A stretch of DNA of 64,000 bases from Clostridium nigeriense (GTDB taxonomy: Bacteria > Bacillota > Clostridia > Clostridiales > Clostridiaceae), in NCBI RefSeq assembly GCF_900086595.1, contig NZ_LT575472.1:1108451-1172450 (forward strand), given 5' to 3'. Positions 1 through 8,057 of the stretch are shown here, piece after piece. The notes under the pieces are model-generated. The model searched no databases. It was not told where the DNA came from and worked only from the letters and a program-made list of their open reading frames with translations. Each line of letters begins with the position of its first letter. Position 1 is the first letter of the stretch. A program made the position numbers and the translations under genes.

Positions 1-498
1 ACAGCAGGAGAGAAGCTTGGAAAAAGTGATGATGATTTAATAAAAGCTTTATTTGCATCAGCAGCTGTTGGAATGATAATAGGAAGAAATGCGACTTTTG
101 CAGGTGCAGAGGGTGGATGCCAAGCAGAATGTGGATCTGCATCAGGAATGGCAGCAGCAGCAATAGTTGAAATGATGGGGGGAACTCCAAAAATGTCTTT
201 AGATGCAGCAGCGATAGTATTTAAAAATATATTAGGGCTTGTTTGTGATCCAGTTGCTGGATTAGTTGAAATCCCTTGTGCGAAAAGAAATTCTTCAGGA
301 GCTGTAAGTGCTTTATGCACAGCAGATTTAGTTATGGCAGGAGTAGAGTCTAAAATACCTTTTGATGATGCATTATCTGCAATGTATAAGGTAGGAAGAA
401 GCTTACCAGCAGCTTTAAGAGAAACAGGACTTGGAGGAGTTGCAGCAACAAAGGCAGGATTAATGCTAAAGAAAAAAGTGTTTAGCGATGAAAATTAA
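1..498 (+). CDS. sdaAA: L-serine dehydratase, alpha subunit (3' part)
   Basis: C-terminal 165 residues of the iron-sulfur L-serine dehydratase alpha chain, which deaminates serine to pyruvate and ammonia in the cytoplasm. The frame is open from base 1, so the gene starts outside the window. Visible family features are the segment GAEGGCQAECGSASGMAAAA and the later CDPVAGLVEIPCAKRN, which supply the cysteines expected for the oxygen-labile [4Fe-4S] cluster. The end GLGGVAATKAGL is typical of the family. The beta subunit would normally lie just upstream. A strong terminator follows within 10 bases, so this is the last gene of its operon. Confidence 0.93.
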   Translation, partial: TAGEKLGKSDDDLIKALFASAAVGMIIGRNATFAGAEGGCQAECGSASGMAAAAIVEMMGGTPKMSLDAAAIVFKNILGLVCDPVAGLVEIPCAKRNSSGAVSALCTADLVMAGVESKIPFDDALSAMYKVGRSLPAALRETGLGGVAATKAGLMLKKKVFSDEN

Positions 499-502
499 TA
501 CT

Positions 503-532
503 AAAACTCAAGCAAGATAGCTTGAGTTTTTT
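503..532 (+). terminator. Rho-independent terminator after sdaAA
   Basis: Perfect 7-bp stem CTCAAGC/GCTTGAG (507-513 and 520-526), extended by A:T pairs, 6-nt loop, then a run of six T. Confidence 0.9.
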
Positions 533-549
533 ACTTAATTCTACATTTG

Positions 550-924
550 TTATTCTACATTATTAATTTCTAATATGTATTCTTCACCATAACTATGCAT
601 GGCTTCTAAAACAGGAATTATTTTATTTCCTATATCAGTTAATCCATATTCAACTTTAGGAGGTACAACGGGATAAACCTTTCTATAAATAAGTTTATCT
701 TCTTCTAAACTTCTTAATTGATTAGTTAACATTTTTTGTGTAACATTTGGAAGACAACGTTTAAGATCACTAAATCTTAAAGGCCCCTTACATAAATACC
801 AAAGAATTAATATTTTCCATTTACCTGATATAAGTTTATGAACTAATATCATTGGACAAATACCGTGATTATTTGTACTTTCATTAATATAACAATCTTT
901 ATGATCTATCGAAAATTTTTCCAT
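550..924 (-). CDS. HxlR/DUF24-family transcriptional regulator
   Basis: 124-residue winged-helix repressor of the HxlR (MarR-DUF24) family. The signature runs from a cysteine (ICPM, about residue 24) into KLISGKWKILILWYL, then the recognition region RFSDLKRCLPNVTQKMLTNQLRSLE and the wing with VPPKVEYGLT. In relatives such as B. subtilis YodB and HypR, a cysteine just ahead of the first helix senses quinones, diamide or hypochlorite. AAGGAG lies ahead of the ATG. The gene is divergent from an azoreductase, the classic target of such regulators, so I infer it controls both. Inducer unknown. Confidence 0.88.
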   Translation of the reverse strand: MEKFSIDHKDCYINESTNNHGICPMILVHKLISGKWKILILWYLCKGPLRFSDLKRCLPNVTQKMLTNQLRSLEEDKLIYRKVYPVVPPKVEYGLTDIGNKIIPVLEAMHSYGEEYILEINNVE

Positions 925-962
925 ATAATATCTCCTTAGAAAATCCTTAAAAATAATTGAGA

Positions 963-1034
963 AGTAGTATCAATTTATATACTATGTGTAAAAAAAGTGT
1001 CTACTTGAAAATTAATAATATTTAAACTATTATT
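963..1034. promoter_or_regulatory. Promoter and candidate operator between HxlR gene and azoreductase
   Basis: For the azoreductase: -35 TTGAAA (1005-1010), 17-bp spacer, -10 TATTAT (1028-1033). Two dyads flank it: TAGTAT-N8-ATACTA (965-984) upstream, and AATAATA-N7-TATTATT (1014-1034) across the -10. Either could bind the divergently encoded HxlR protein. The promoter is seen directly; the operator role is inferred. Confidence 0.5.
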
Positions 1035-1090
1035 TTATTATATTATAACAAAAAGATACATATTTAGAAAGTATCTAGATGGAGGGCAAA

Positions 1091-1696
1091 ATGAGCAAAG
1101 TATTATATATAAAAGCAAACATTAAACCAGAAGGACAATCAAGAACATTTAGAGTATCAGATAGTTTTATTGAAGAGTATAGAAGATTAAATCCAGAAGA
1201 CGAAATTATTACTTTAGATTTATATAAAGAAGGAATAGATTTTTTAAGACCAGAAGATTTAGCAGTAGTATTTGGACCAAAGACTGAAGAAAGCAAAAAT
1301 CATCCAATATTAAAATATGCTTATCAAATGGCTGAAGTTGATAAGGTAGTAGTTGCTGCACCAATGTGGAATTTAGGAGCACCTGCAATATTAAAAGCTT
1401 ATTTTGATTATGTAAGTGTAACAGGAATTACTTTTAAATATACAGCAGAGGGTCCAGTAGGAATATGTAATGCCAAGAAAGCGTTAATAGTTTCTGGAAG
1501 AGGCGGGGATTATAGTAATCCAATAACTTCTCAATTTGAAATGGGAGAAAAATATACAAGAGCTATACTTTCATTCTTTGGAATAAAAGATATTAAGAGT
1601 GTAGCAGCTGAAAGTTTAGATGTAATGGGAATAGATGTTGATAAAGTAGTTACAGATACTATAGAAGAAGCAAAAGAAATTGCTAAGGACTTTTAA
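1091..1696 (+). CDS. FMN-dependent NADH-azoreductase
   Basis: Flavodoxin-fold azo/quinone reductase (AcpD/AzoR family), 201 residues, reducing azo dyes and quinones with NAD(P)H and FMN in the cytoplasm. Visible features: N-terminal MSKVLYIKANIKPEGQSRT (phosphate-binding start), APMWNLGAPAILKAYFDYV around residues 94-112, and GRGGDY near residue 136. An ATG at 1079 overlaps the GGAGG ribosome site (1081-1085), so the ATG at 1091 is the likely start. Divergent HxlR regulator upstream suggests induction by quinones or electrophiles. Confidence 0.9.
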   Translation: MSKVLYIKANIKPEGQSRTFRVSDSFIEEYRRLNPEDEIITLDLYKEGIDFLRPEDLAVVFGPKTEESKNHPILKYAYQMAEVDKVVVAAPMWNLGAPAILKAYFDYVSVTGITFKYTAEGPVGICNAKKALIVSGRGGDYSNPITSQFEMGEKYTRAILSFFGIKDIKSVAAESLDVMGIDVDKVVTDTIEEAKEIAKDF

Positions 1697-1786
1697 TACA
1701 ACATTAAATTAACAATTTTAAAATCCTAACCTTTTGAATAGTATTATTTTTAACGCAAATACTATTGTTGTAAGGTGGTGATTTCA

Positions 1787-1945
1787 GTGAATAAAAATCC
1801 AAATATAAAGTGTACAGTTGAACAATGTAAGTATAATAATACACAAGAAAAATATTGTACATTATCAGTAATTGAAGTTGGAACTCATGAAAGTAATCCA
1901 ACTAAGCCTCAATGTACAGATTGTAATTCTTTTGAATTAAAATAA
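1787..1945 (+). CDS. Small Cys-rich DUF1540-like protein
   Basis: 52-residue ORF with GTG start and AAGGTGG eight bases upstream. It contains five cysteines: C-x4-C-x9-C in the first half and C-x2-C near the end (CTDCNSFE), with YNN after the second Cys. This spacing matches DUF1540, a short presumed metal-binding protein common in clostridia and of unknown role. Single gene, followed at once by a strong hairpin. Confidence 0.75.
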   Translation: MNKNPNIKCTVEQCKYNNTQEKYCTLSVIEVGTHESNPTKPQCTDCNSFELK

Positions 1946-1947
1946 TA

Positions 1948-2000
1948 AAGCAAAAAAGAAATGGATCTATTTTATTAATAGTTCCATTTCTTTTTTGCTT
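1948..2000. terminator. Long hairpin terminator between convergent genes
   Basis: 18-bp near-perfect stem (AAGCAAAAAAGAAATGGA paired with 1983-2000), 17-nt loop. The A-run on one arm and T-run on the other let it end transcripts from both the DUF1540 gene and the minus-strand gene at 2045. Confidence 0.8.
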
Positions 2001-2044
2001 CTATAATTAAATAAATTTTAATTATGATTACTTAATTATTTATT

Positions 2045-2338
2045 TTAATCAAATATAAATAATATAAATGCTGTTAAAATTCCAATTAAAACACTTATAT
2101 CAATAGAAATATTTTTATTTTCAAATTTACTTTTTAGAATAGATAAAACTTTTCCCATTAAAATAAGTATAAAAGCAGTGCTTATAGAAATGCTACTAAA
2201 AAGCGAGCTGAGTGTAATATTAGCAATTAATACAACACAAATTGGAATTAGTATAATTAATGAAGCTAGTATGTAAAGTATTCTAGTTAAAGCACCTGTA
2301 TAAATATATAGCTTTAAACTTAATTTATTAGTTTTCAT
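2045..2338 (-). CDS. Small integral membrane protein, unknown function
   Basis: 97 residues, mostly hydrophobic, with about three predicted membrane spans (around residues 15-40, 43-65 and 78-97). The ATG at 2338 is preceded by AAGGAGTG at proper spacing; an in-frame GTG at 2347 lies inside that ribosome site and is less likely. No family recognised. Lies ahead of a terminator shared with the DUF1540 gene. Confidence 0.6.
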   Translation of the reverse strand: MKTNKLSLKLYIYTGALTRILYILASLIILIPICVVLIANITLSSLFSSISISTAFILILMGKVLSILKSKFENKNISIDISVLIGILTAFILFIFD

Positions 2339-2396
2339 TTTAAACACTCCTTAGAATATTCATAAATAGATATTTAAATTTTAAGATTAATAAAAA

Positions 2397-2765
2397 CTAG
2401 TTGGATAAATTAAAAGTCCATCCAAGATCTTTCAATTTCTCTAATGTTTCTTTTGGAATATTATCTAAGTTCCCTTTCTCAATAAGTTTACAATTATATA
2501 TTTGAGTTCTAGCAGGATAAGTTTCCATAATTAAATCATAAGTGATTTTAATTTTATCTCCGCTTTTTAAAGTATCAAAAATATTTTCTTTATTAGTTTT
2601 ATTATACATTACAATAGGACCAGCTTCTTCAGAAATAATAATATTATTTTTATTAGTTGATTTTAAATATATACCAATCATAGTGTTCTTTTTATTATTG
2701 GAATATAGGATAACTATAATTACACTTAAGAATATGATAGAAAAATAAATTAATAATTTTTTCAT
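2397..2765 (-). CDS. Membrane-anchored extracytoplasmic protein, unknown function
   Basis: 122 residues. One N-terminal hydrophobic helix (about residues 4-22) acts as signal or anchor, followed by a small soluble domain with beta-strand pattern: IIISEEAGPIVMYN, LKSGDKIKITYDL, then YPARTQIYNCKLIEKG. The layout (uncleaved helix plus a barrel-like domain with a GDKIKI turn) recalls DUF3221/YobA-type lipoproteins, but there is no lipobox Cys and I cannot name the family. Ribosome site GAGG before the ATG. No partner gene evident. Confidence 0.55.
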   Translation of the reverse strand: MKKLLIYFSIIFLSVIIVILYSNNKKNTMIGIYLKSTNKNNIIISEEAGPIVMYNKTNKENIFDTLKSGDKIKITYDLIMETYPARTQIYNCKLIEKGNLDNIPKETLEKLKDLGWTFNLSN

Positions 2766-2875
2766 ATAATACCTCTCTTATATTTTAATTATAGATTTAA
2801 TTCAAATAAAATAGAATAAAAAAACAGAAAATAACTAAAAATAAGAATTAAATTAAAAATATTAATGGAGTGTGT

Positions 2876-4003
2876 ATGGAAAAGATAGAAGATATTATTA
2901 AAGTATTATTAAAGATAAGTATAAGTAAATATATAGTAGCTCTAATAGTTATAATAATCTCTATTTTTATAAATAAGTATTTAGTAACTAAAATATTTGA
3001 TTATGCTATTAGATTTGTAAAGAAAACTAGAAACTATGTTGATGATAGTTTAGTTAGAGCTTTAGAAAAACCTATTAAATTATATATAACTTTTTATAGT
3101 ATCTATTTTTCATTAAAGTTTATAGATTTTGATGGACTGAATGTTAACAATATTACAAGTTATAGACTAAAAAAAATATTTATAGTTATAGTTATATGTT
3201 ATTTTTTTTATAATTTAACTTTAGAAAATTCTTTTATTTATAGAAAAATTAAAAAAAGAGATATTGTTTTTCCTTTTGTTTCAATATTAATAAGATTAGT
3301 AATCGTTATTATAGGAATAAGCTGTATTGCTAAAGAATTTGGATTTGCTGGATTTATAACAGGACTTGGTATAAGTGGAATAGCTTTTGCTTTAATGGCT
3401 CAAGATGCTTTTTCTAATCTTTTCGGTGGTTTTATTATAGTTTTGGAGAGGCCTTTTGCTATAGGTGATTGGATACAAACGTCTGATATAGAAGGGATAG
3501 TAGAAGAGATAACTTTTAGGAGTACTAAAATAAAGACTTTTTCTATGGCTATTGCAACTATACCTAATTCTAAATTAGCTAATGAAAATATCATTAATTG
3601 GAGCCAAAGGGATCTAAGAAGAATACATTTTAAGTTCACTATAAAATTTAATACCCCTTTAGAAAGTATAAAAAGGTGTTTAGAAAAAATTAAAGATTTA
3701 TTAAATAATCATGAAAAAATAGATAAGGAACTAATTATAGTTAGTTTTAATGAATTATCTACTTATGGTTTTGGTGTGTTCGTATATTTTTATACAACTG
3801 AATTAAATTATGTTAAATATGAAGGGATTAAAGAAGAAATAAATATAGAGATATTAGGAATACTTAGGGAGGAAGGAGTAGAACTAATGTTTTTAAATTT
3901 TAATTTGGGAGTTAACAATATTCATAGTGGATTTAATTGTGAAAACCAATGTTCTGATTTAGAATCTATAAGAAATATCACTGAAGAAGAGAGAAAGCAG
4001 TAG
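2876..4003 (+). CDS. MscS-family mechanosensitive ion channel
   Basis: 375-residue small-conductance mechanosensitive channel, a membrane safety valve for hypo-osmotic shock. Several transmembrane helices occupy roughly residues 15-165; the pore helix segment GLGISGIAFALMAQDAFSNL is followed by GGFIIVLERPFAIGDWI and the beta domain with EGIVEEITFRSTKIKT and IPNSKLANENIINW. A cytoplasmic alpha/beta domain closes the protein. An in-frame GTG (2870) overlaps GGAG; the ATG at 2876 is preferred. A palindrome follows the stop. Confidence 0.92.
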   Translation: MEKIEDIIKVLLKISISKYIVALIVIIISIFINKYLVTKIFDYAIRFVKKTRNYVDDSLVRALEKPIKLYITFYSIYFSLKFIDFDGLNVNNITSYRLKKIFIVIVICYFFYNLTLENSFIYRKIKKRDIVFPFVSILIRLVIVIIGISCIAKEFGFAGFITGLGISGIAFALMAQDAFSNLFGGFIIVLERPFAIGDWIQTSDIEGIVEEITFRSTKIKTFSMAIATIPNSKLANENIINWSQRDLRRIHFKFTIKFNTPLESIKRCLEKIKDLLNNHEKIDKELIIVSFNELSTYGFGVFVYFYTTELNYVKYEGIKEEINIEILGILREEGVELMFLNFNLGVNNIHSGFNCENQCSDLESIRNITEEERKQ

Positions 4004-4013
4004 CTAAAGCTAA

Positions 4014-4040
4014 ATTGATAATGCATTATGCATTATCAAT
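4014..4040. repeat. 27-bp palindrome after the MscS gene
   Basis: Perfect inverted repeat ATTGATAATGCAT-T-ATGCATTATCAAT. No T-run follows directly, so it may be a transcript-end stabilising hairpin or a small dispersed palindrome rather than a classical terminator. Confidence 0.6.
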
Positions 4041-4144
4041 TATCCATTGTAAAAATAAGAGTTTTACTATATTTTTTTATTTATATTTAGTGGTATAATT
4101 TAAGTAATAAGTAAATTATATAAAGTAATAAAAGGGGAACTAAT

Positions 4145-5203
4145 ATGAATATAGAAAAGAAGAAACTTATGCAATTATCAAAAAGATGTGGTTGTGCAGG
4201 TAAGTTTACACCAGATGAATTAGCAAAGGTGTTAAAGCATATAGAAGTAAAAGAAGAAGATAGAGATCCTAATTTAATAGTAGGCTTTGATAAGTCAGAT
4301 GATGCTGGGATTTATAAAATAACAGATGATTTAGCATTAGTACAAACTGTTGATTTCTTTACACCAGTTGCAAATGATCCATACACTTTTGGTCAAATTG
4401 CAGCAGCTAATGCTTTAAGTGATGTTTATGCTATGGGGGGAAAACCTTTAACTGCCTTAAATTTATCATGTTTTTCAGCAAGTATAGGATCAGATATATT
4501 AGCAGAAATCTTAAAAGGTGGAGCAGATAAAATAAGAGAAGCAGGAGCAACTATAGTAGGTGGGCATACTATTACAGATGAAGAAGTTAAATATGGGGTT
4601 TCTGTTACAGGAATAGTAGATATATCGAAGGTTATATCCAATTCAGGAGCAAAGGTAGGAGATGTTCTTATATTAACAAAACCATTAGGTTCAGGGGTTT
4701 TAACAACAGCTTTAAAAATAGAATTTATAAATGATGAAGAATTTACTGAAGCTGCTAAGGTTATGGCTACTTTGAATAAAACTGCATCAGAAGAAATGCA
4801 AAAGATAGGTGTAAACTCTTGTACAGATATAACAGGCTTTGGTTTTGTTGGACACTCTTATGAAATGGCAGTAGGAAGTGGAGTAGCTTTAGAAATTGAT
4901 AGTAAAAAAGTACCTATTATGGATAAGGTAAAAGATTTAGTAAAAGAATATTGCTTACCAAGTGGGGCTTATACAAATGAAAAACATTTTGAAAAATGGG
5001 TAAGCTTCAGTGAGTATATTGATGATGTAACTAGATTGACGTTTTTTGATCCACAAACTTCAGGTGGTTTATTAATTTCTGTAAGGGAAGAAAAAGCTAA
5101 AACTTTATTAGAAAATATTAATAATAAAAGTGAAATTAAAGCAGAAATTATAGGTAGAGTAGTTAAAGCTACAGAAGATAATAAGCCTATAAATATAATT
5201 TAG
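4145..5203 (+). CDS. selD: Selenide, water dikinase
   Basis: 352 residues. Makes selenophosphate from selenide and ATP. The N-terminal CGCAGK places Cys17 and Lys20 at the same numbers as the catalytic Cys17 and Lys20 of E. coli SelD; it is the Cys rather than the selenocysteine version. Nucleotide-binding features include DDAGIYKI, a VQTVDFFTP stretch and GGHTITDEEVKYG. Neighbours yqeC, yqeB, a MoaB-like gene and yedF follow at short gaps, so its product here probably feeds the selenium cofactor of molybdenum hydroxylases. No selA or selB is in the window, so a role in selenoprotein synthesis is untested. Confidence 0.96.
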   Translation: MNIEKKKLMQLSKRCGCAGKFTPDELAKVLKHIEVKEEDRDPNLIVGFDKSDDAGIYKITDDLALVQTVDFFTPVANDPYTFGQIAAANALSDVYAMGGKPLTALNLSCFSASIGSDILAEILKGGADKIREAGATIVGGHTITDEEVKYGVSVTGIVDISKVISNSGAKVGDVLILTKPLGSGVLTTALKIEFINDEEFTEAAKVMATLNKTASEEMQKIGVNSCTDITGFGFVGHSYEMAVGSGVALEIDSKKVPIMDKVKDLVKEYCLPSGAYTNEKHFEKWVSFSEYIDDVTRLTFFDPQTSGGLLISVREEKAKTLLENINNKSEIKAEIIGRVVKATEDNKPINII

Positions 5204-5210
5204 GAGACAT

Positions 5211-5954
5211 ATGAAACTATATGAAATTTTAGATATTAAAAGGGAAGATATAATTTCAATAGTAGGTGCTGGTGGCAAGACAACTCTTATGTTTTATTTA
5301 GCTAGTGAATTAAAGAATAAAGGAAAGATTTTAGTTACAACCACAACTAAAATTTACAATCCAGAGAAAGAGGAAGTAGATTACCTAGCCATAGGAAAAG
5401 AAAATTATGACTTTATTAAAAATAATAAAGAACATGGAATTTATGTCTATGGAGAAGGGATTAATGATGAAAATAAGTTAATTGGAGTAGAAGCTAATTT
5501 AATAGATGATTTAAAAGGTACCTTTGATTATATATTAATTGAAGCTGATGGATCTAAAAAAAAGGATTTAAAGGCTTGGAATACAATTGAACCTGTTATT
5601 TGTAGCAAAACAGATAAGTATGTAGGGGTATTGAGTTTAGCTACTATCAATAAAGAAATCAATAATAAAAATATTCATAGAGTAGAAGAATTTTTAACTT
5701 TAACTAATAGTAAAATAGGTGAAAAAGTTAATTTAGATATATTAATTGAAATAATATTTAATAAAAAAGGATTGTTTAAGGGCTCAGCAGGAGAAAATAT
5801 ACTATTTTTAAATAAAGTAGATAAGGTTGATGAAGATATAATAACCTTAATTTTAGATAAGATAACTAATAAAAATAAAGAAGTAAAAATTTTAAATAAA
5901 ATAATTTATGGTAGCTTAAAATATAATTTTTTTGAATATATAAATTTGGAATAA
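5211..5954 (+). CDS. yqeC: Selenium-dependent hydroxylase accessory protein YqeC
   Basis: 247 residues, found only in genomes with selenium-dependent molybdenum hydroxylases. P-loop GAGGKTT at residues 19-25, then VTTTTKIYNP and a Walker-B-like LIEADGSKKKDLKAW segment; C-terminal FLNKVDKVDE resembles a G4 motif of small GTPases. ATG lies 7 bases after selD stop, so the pair is translationally linked. Exact reaction unknown; proposed role is insertion or activation of labile selenium in the molybdenum cofactor. Confidence 0.9.
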   Translation: MKLYEILDIKREDIISIVGAGGKTTLMFYLASELKNKGKILVTTTTKIYNPEKEEVDYLAIGKENYDFIKNNKEHGIYVYGEGINDENKLIGVEANLIDDLKGTFDYILIEADGSKKKDLKAWNTIEPVICSKTDKYVGVLSLATINKEINNKNIHRVEEFLTLTNSKIGEKVNLDILIEIIFNKKGLFKGSAGENILFLNKVDKVDEDIITLILDKITNKNKEVKILNKIIYGSLKYNFFEYINLE

Positions 5955-5967
5955 TGGGGTGGGATAA

Positions 5968-6774
5968 ATGGATCAAGAGTACATTGTGGTAAGAGGTGGT
6001 GGAGATATAGCCTCTGGAACAATACAAAAGCTTTATAGAAGTGGATTTAAAATAATTGTTTTAGAAGTTGAAAAGCCTACGGCAATAAGAAGAAATGTTG
6101 CTTTTAGTGACGCTATATATAATGGAGAAACTGAAGTTGAGGGGATAAAAGCTATAAAAGCAAGCAATATAGATGAAATAAAGGAAGCCCATAAAAATAA
6201 ATTTATACCAATAATAGTAGATCCAAAAGGAAATATTATTAACAAATTAAAACCTCTGGCAGTGGTAGATGCAATATTAGCAAAAAGAAATTTAGGAACA
6301 AATAAAGAAATGGCTCCAATAACTATAGCTTTAGGTCCAGGTTTTCAAGCAGGTGTAGATGTAGATGTTGTAATAGAAACCATGAGAGGGCATAACTTAG
6401 GAAGATTAATTTTTTCAGGTTATGCTATGCCAAATACAGGTGTTCCTGGGGAAATTGGTGGTTTTTCTAAAGAAAGAGTAATTTATAGTGAAGCCAATGG
6501 AAAAATCAAAAATATAAGTAAAATTGGAGATATTGTGGAGAAAAATCAAATTTTAGCTTATATTGGTGATATCAAAGTTTTATCTCCAATTAGCGGCCTT
6601 CTTAGAGGAATAATAAAAGATGGTACAGAAGTTACAAAGGGATTAAAAATTGGAGATGTAGATCCAAGACTTAAAGAAGTAGAAAATTACACCACTATAT
6701 CTGATAAGGCAAGAAATATAGGAGGTGGAGTTTTAGAAGCTTTATTAATGATGAAAAATATAAAAGGATTGTAA
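5968..6774 (+). CDS. yqeB: Selenium-dependent molybdenum cofactor protein YqeB
   Basis: 268-residue EF2563-family protein, a phylogenetic marker of selenium-dependent molybdenum hydroxylase maturation. The N-terminus VVRGGGDIASGTIQKLYRSG is a Rossmann-like nucleotide-binding turn also seen in XdhC-type chaperones; later blocks are LGPGFQAGVDVDVVIETMRG and PNTGVPGEIGGF. GGGGTGG precedes the ATG. The gap to yqeC is 13 bases. It presumably works with SelD and YqeC on the cofactor; its substrate hydroxylase is not in this window. Confidence 0.92.
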   Translation: MDQEYIVVRGGGDIASGTIQKLYRSGFKIIVLEVEKPTAIRRNVAFSDAIYNGETEVEGIKAIKASNIDEIKEAHKNKFIPIIVDPKGNIINKLKPLAVVDAILAKRNLGTNKEMAPITIALGPGFQAGVDVDVVIETMRGHNLGRLIFSGYAMPNTGVPGEIGGFSKERVIYSEANGKIKNISKIGDIVEKNQILAYIGDIKVLSPISGLLRGIIKDGTEVTKGLKIGDVDPRLKEVENYTTISDKARNIGGGVLEALLMMKNIKGL

Positions 6775-6786
6775 GGGGAGAAGAGG

Positions 6787-6903
6787 ATGTGGGAAGAAAT
6801 TTCATTAGTAATACTTATTAAAAATAGTGGATTACTTAATTACAAAAAGGATGTCAAAGGGTGTGGGGATAATGGTAAAAGCTGGAATATTGAGTATAGC
6901 TAA
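6787..6903 (+). CDS. Possible short ORF overlapping the MoaB-like gene
   Basis: 38 codons from an ATG with a good site (GGGGAG, 6775-6780), overlapping the next gene start by 32 bases in another frame. The sequence MWEEISLVILIKNSG has no recognised family. It could be a coupling peptide or the remnant of a lost gene. Chance cannot be excluded. Confidence 0.25.
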   Translation: MWEEISLVILIKNSGLLNYKKDVKGCGDNGKSWNIEYS

Positions 6904-7360
6904 AAATAATGAAGAACTTTTATCTAATGAGGAATCTCATAGAGTAAAAGTGGTAAGGAAATATTTGGAGAATGAGGGGTATAAAGTAGTTAGTACTAAA
7001 ACTATAGAGAACAATCAAAAAGTTATTGAAGAAGAACTTAAGTATATGAGTGATATTTTAAATTTAGATTTAGTATTTACAGTAGGTGGGATTTATTGTT
7101 ATGAGGAGGATGTTACTCCGGAAGCCACAAAAAATGTTGTACATAAAGAAACAAGTGGTATAGCAGAGGGAATTAGATGTTTTTGTTTACAATTGAGTAA
7201 GAAGATAATGTTATCAAGAGGTGTTGCAGGTATTAGAAATAAAACTTTAATAGTTAATTTACCAGAAACGACAAAATTAATAATACCGGCTTTAGATTTT
7301 TCTTTAGATATTATTAAGTCTTCCATAGAAATGATAAATGGAAAAAATAATTTAGTATAG
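6872..7360 (+). CDS. MogA/MoaB-family molybdenum cofactor protein
   Basis: 162 residues of the MogA/MoaB fold, which binds or adenylylates molybdopterin. Recognisable blocks are VFTVGGIYCYEEDVTPEAT (family: TGGTG...RDVTPEAT), GIAEGIRCFCLQLS, LSRGVAGIRNKTLIVNLPETTKL. TGGTG is degraded to VGGIY and the usual NLPGSP to NLPETT, so activity may differ from MogA. I chose the ATG at 6872 (after GGTGTGGGG) because residues VKAGILSIA begin the fold; longer in-frame starts lack a spaced ribosome site. Its place between yqeB and yedF ties it to selenium-molybdenum cofactor maturation. Confidence 0.82.
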   Translation: MVKAGILSIAKNNEELLSNEESHRVKVVRKYLENEGYKVVSTKTIENNQKVIEEELKYMSDILNLDLVFTVGGIYCYEEDVTPEATKNVVHKETSGIAEGIRCFCLQLSKKIMLSRGVAGIRNKTLIVNLPETTKLIIPALDFSLDIIKSSIEMINGKNNLV

Positions 7361-7370
7361 AGGTGTTAGC

Positions 7371-7970
7371 GTGAATGTTATAGATTGTAAAGGCTTGGCT
7401 TGTCCTATGCCTGTTATAAAAACAAAAAAATATTTTGATTTAGAAGATGCAAAAGAAGCATTAGTAATAGTAGATAATGAAGTAGCAAAAGATAATGTAT
7501 TAAGACTGGCAAAAGGAATTAATTTAAATAGTAGCTTTATTGAAGAAGATGGATTATATAAAATACAATTATCAAAAGGTGAATTTAGTAATGTACAAGC
7601 TACTAATAGTGATGAAATAGTAGAATATAGGACTTTAGCACCAACTATACTAGTTTCATCAAATCTTCTTGGAAATGGTGATGATAGATTAGGTGAAACT
7701 TTAATGAAGGTATATATTAATACCTTAGCTGAAGCTGAAATTCTTCCAGAGAACTTAATGTTTATAAATGGAGGAGTTAAATTAACTTGTACAGGTTCAG
7801 ATGTATTAGATAGCTTAACTTTAATGAAAGAAAAAGGTGTTAATATAATAAGCTGTGGTGCATGTTTAGATTTCTATAATTTAAAGGAAGAACTTAAAAT
7901 TGGAGAAATAGGAAATATGTATCAAATTATTGATCTTATGAATAAAAGTGGAAACACTATAAAGCTATAG
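7371..7970 (+). CDS. yedF: Selenium-metabolism sulfurtransferase-like protein YedF
   Basis: 199 residues with two domains. The N-terminal TusA-like domain carries CKGLACPMPVIKTK (Cys11 is the sulfur/selenium-carrying position). The C-terminal DsrE-like domain shows NGGVKLTCTGS and the motif ISCGACLDFYNLKEEL. It is thought to carry reduced selenium for SelD or the cofactor. GTG start, AGGTG site, 10 bases after the MoaB-like gene; a terminator follows, ending the five-gene operon. Confidence 0.92.
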   Translation: MNVIDCKGLACPMPVIKTKKYFDLEDAKEALVIVDNEVAKDNVLRLAKGINLNSSFIEEDGLYKIQLSKGEFSNVQATNSDEIVEYRTLAPTILVSSNLLGNGDDRLGETLMKVYINTLAEAEILPENLMFINGGVKLTCTGSDVLDSLTLMKEKGVNIISCGACLDFYNLKEELKIGEIGNMYQIIDLMNKSGNTIKL

Positions 7971-7996
7971 ATTTAAATTAGTAATTAAAAATGATT

Positions 7997-8022
7997 AAAA
8001 AAAACTCCTTATGGAGTTTTTT
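7997..8022 (+). terminator. Terminator of the selD-yedF operon
   Basis: AAAAAACTCC, loop TTAT, GGAGTTTTTT. Ends the selD operon ahead of the convergent Nudix gene. Confidence 0.85.
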
Positions 8023-8057
8023 GTTTATTTTATATTTTTATTTTACATTATAAATTT

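Noticed and set aside
1075..1296. Minus-strand ORF opposite the azoreductase gene
   Set aside because: Antisense shadow of a well-supported gene; no ribosome site or family.
1704..1901. Minus-strand ORF across the DUF1540 gene
   Set aside because: Overlaps the Cys-patterned DUF1540 gene, which has a good GTG start and ribosome site.
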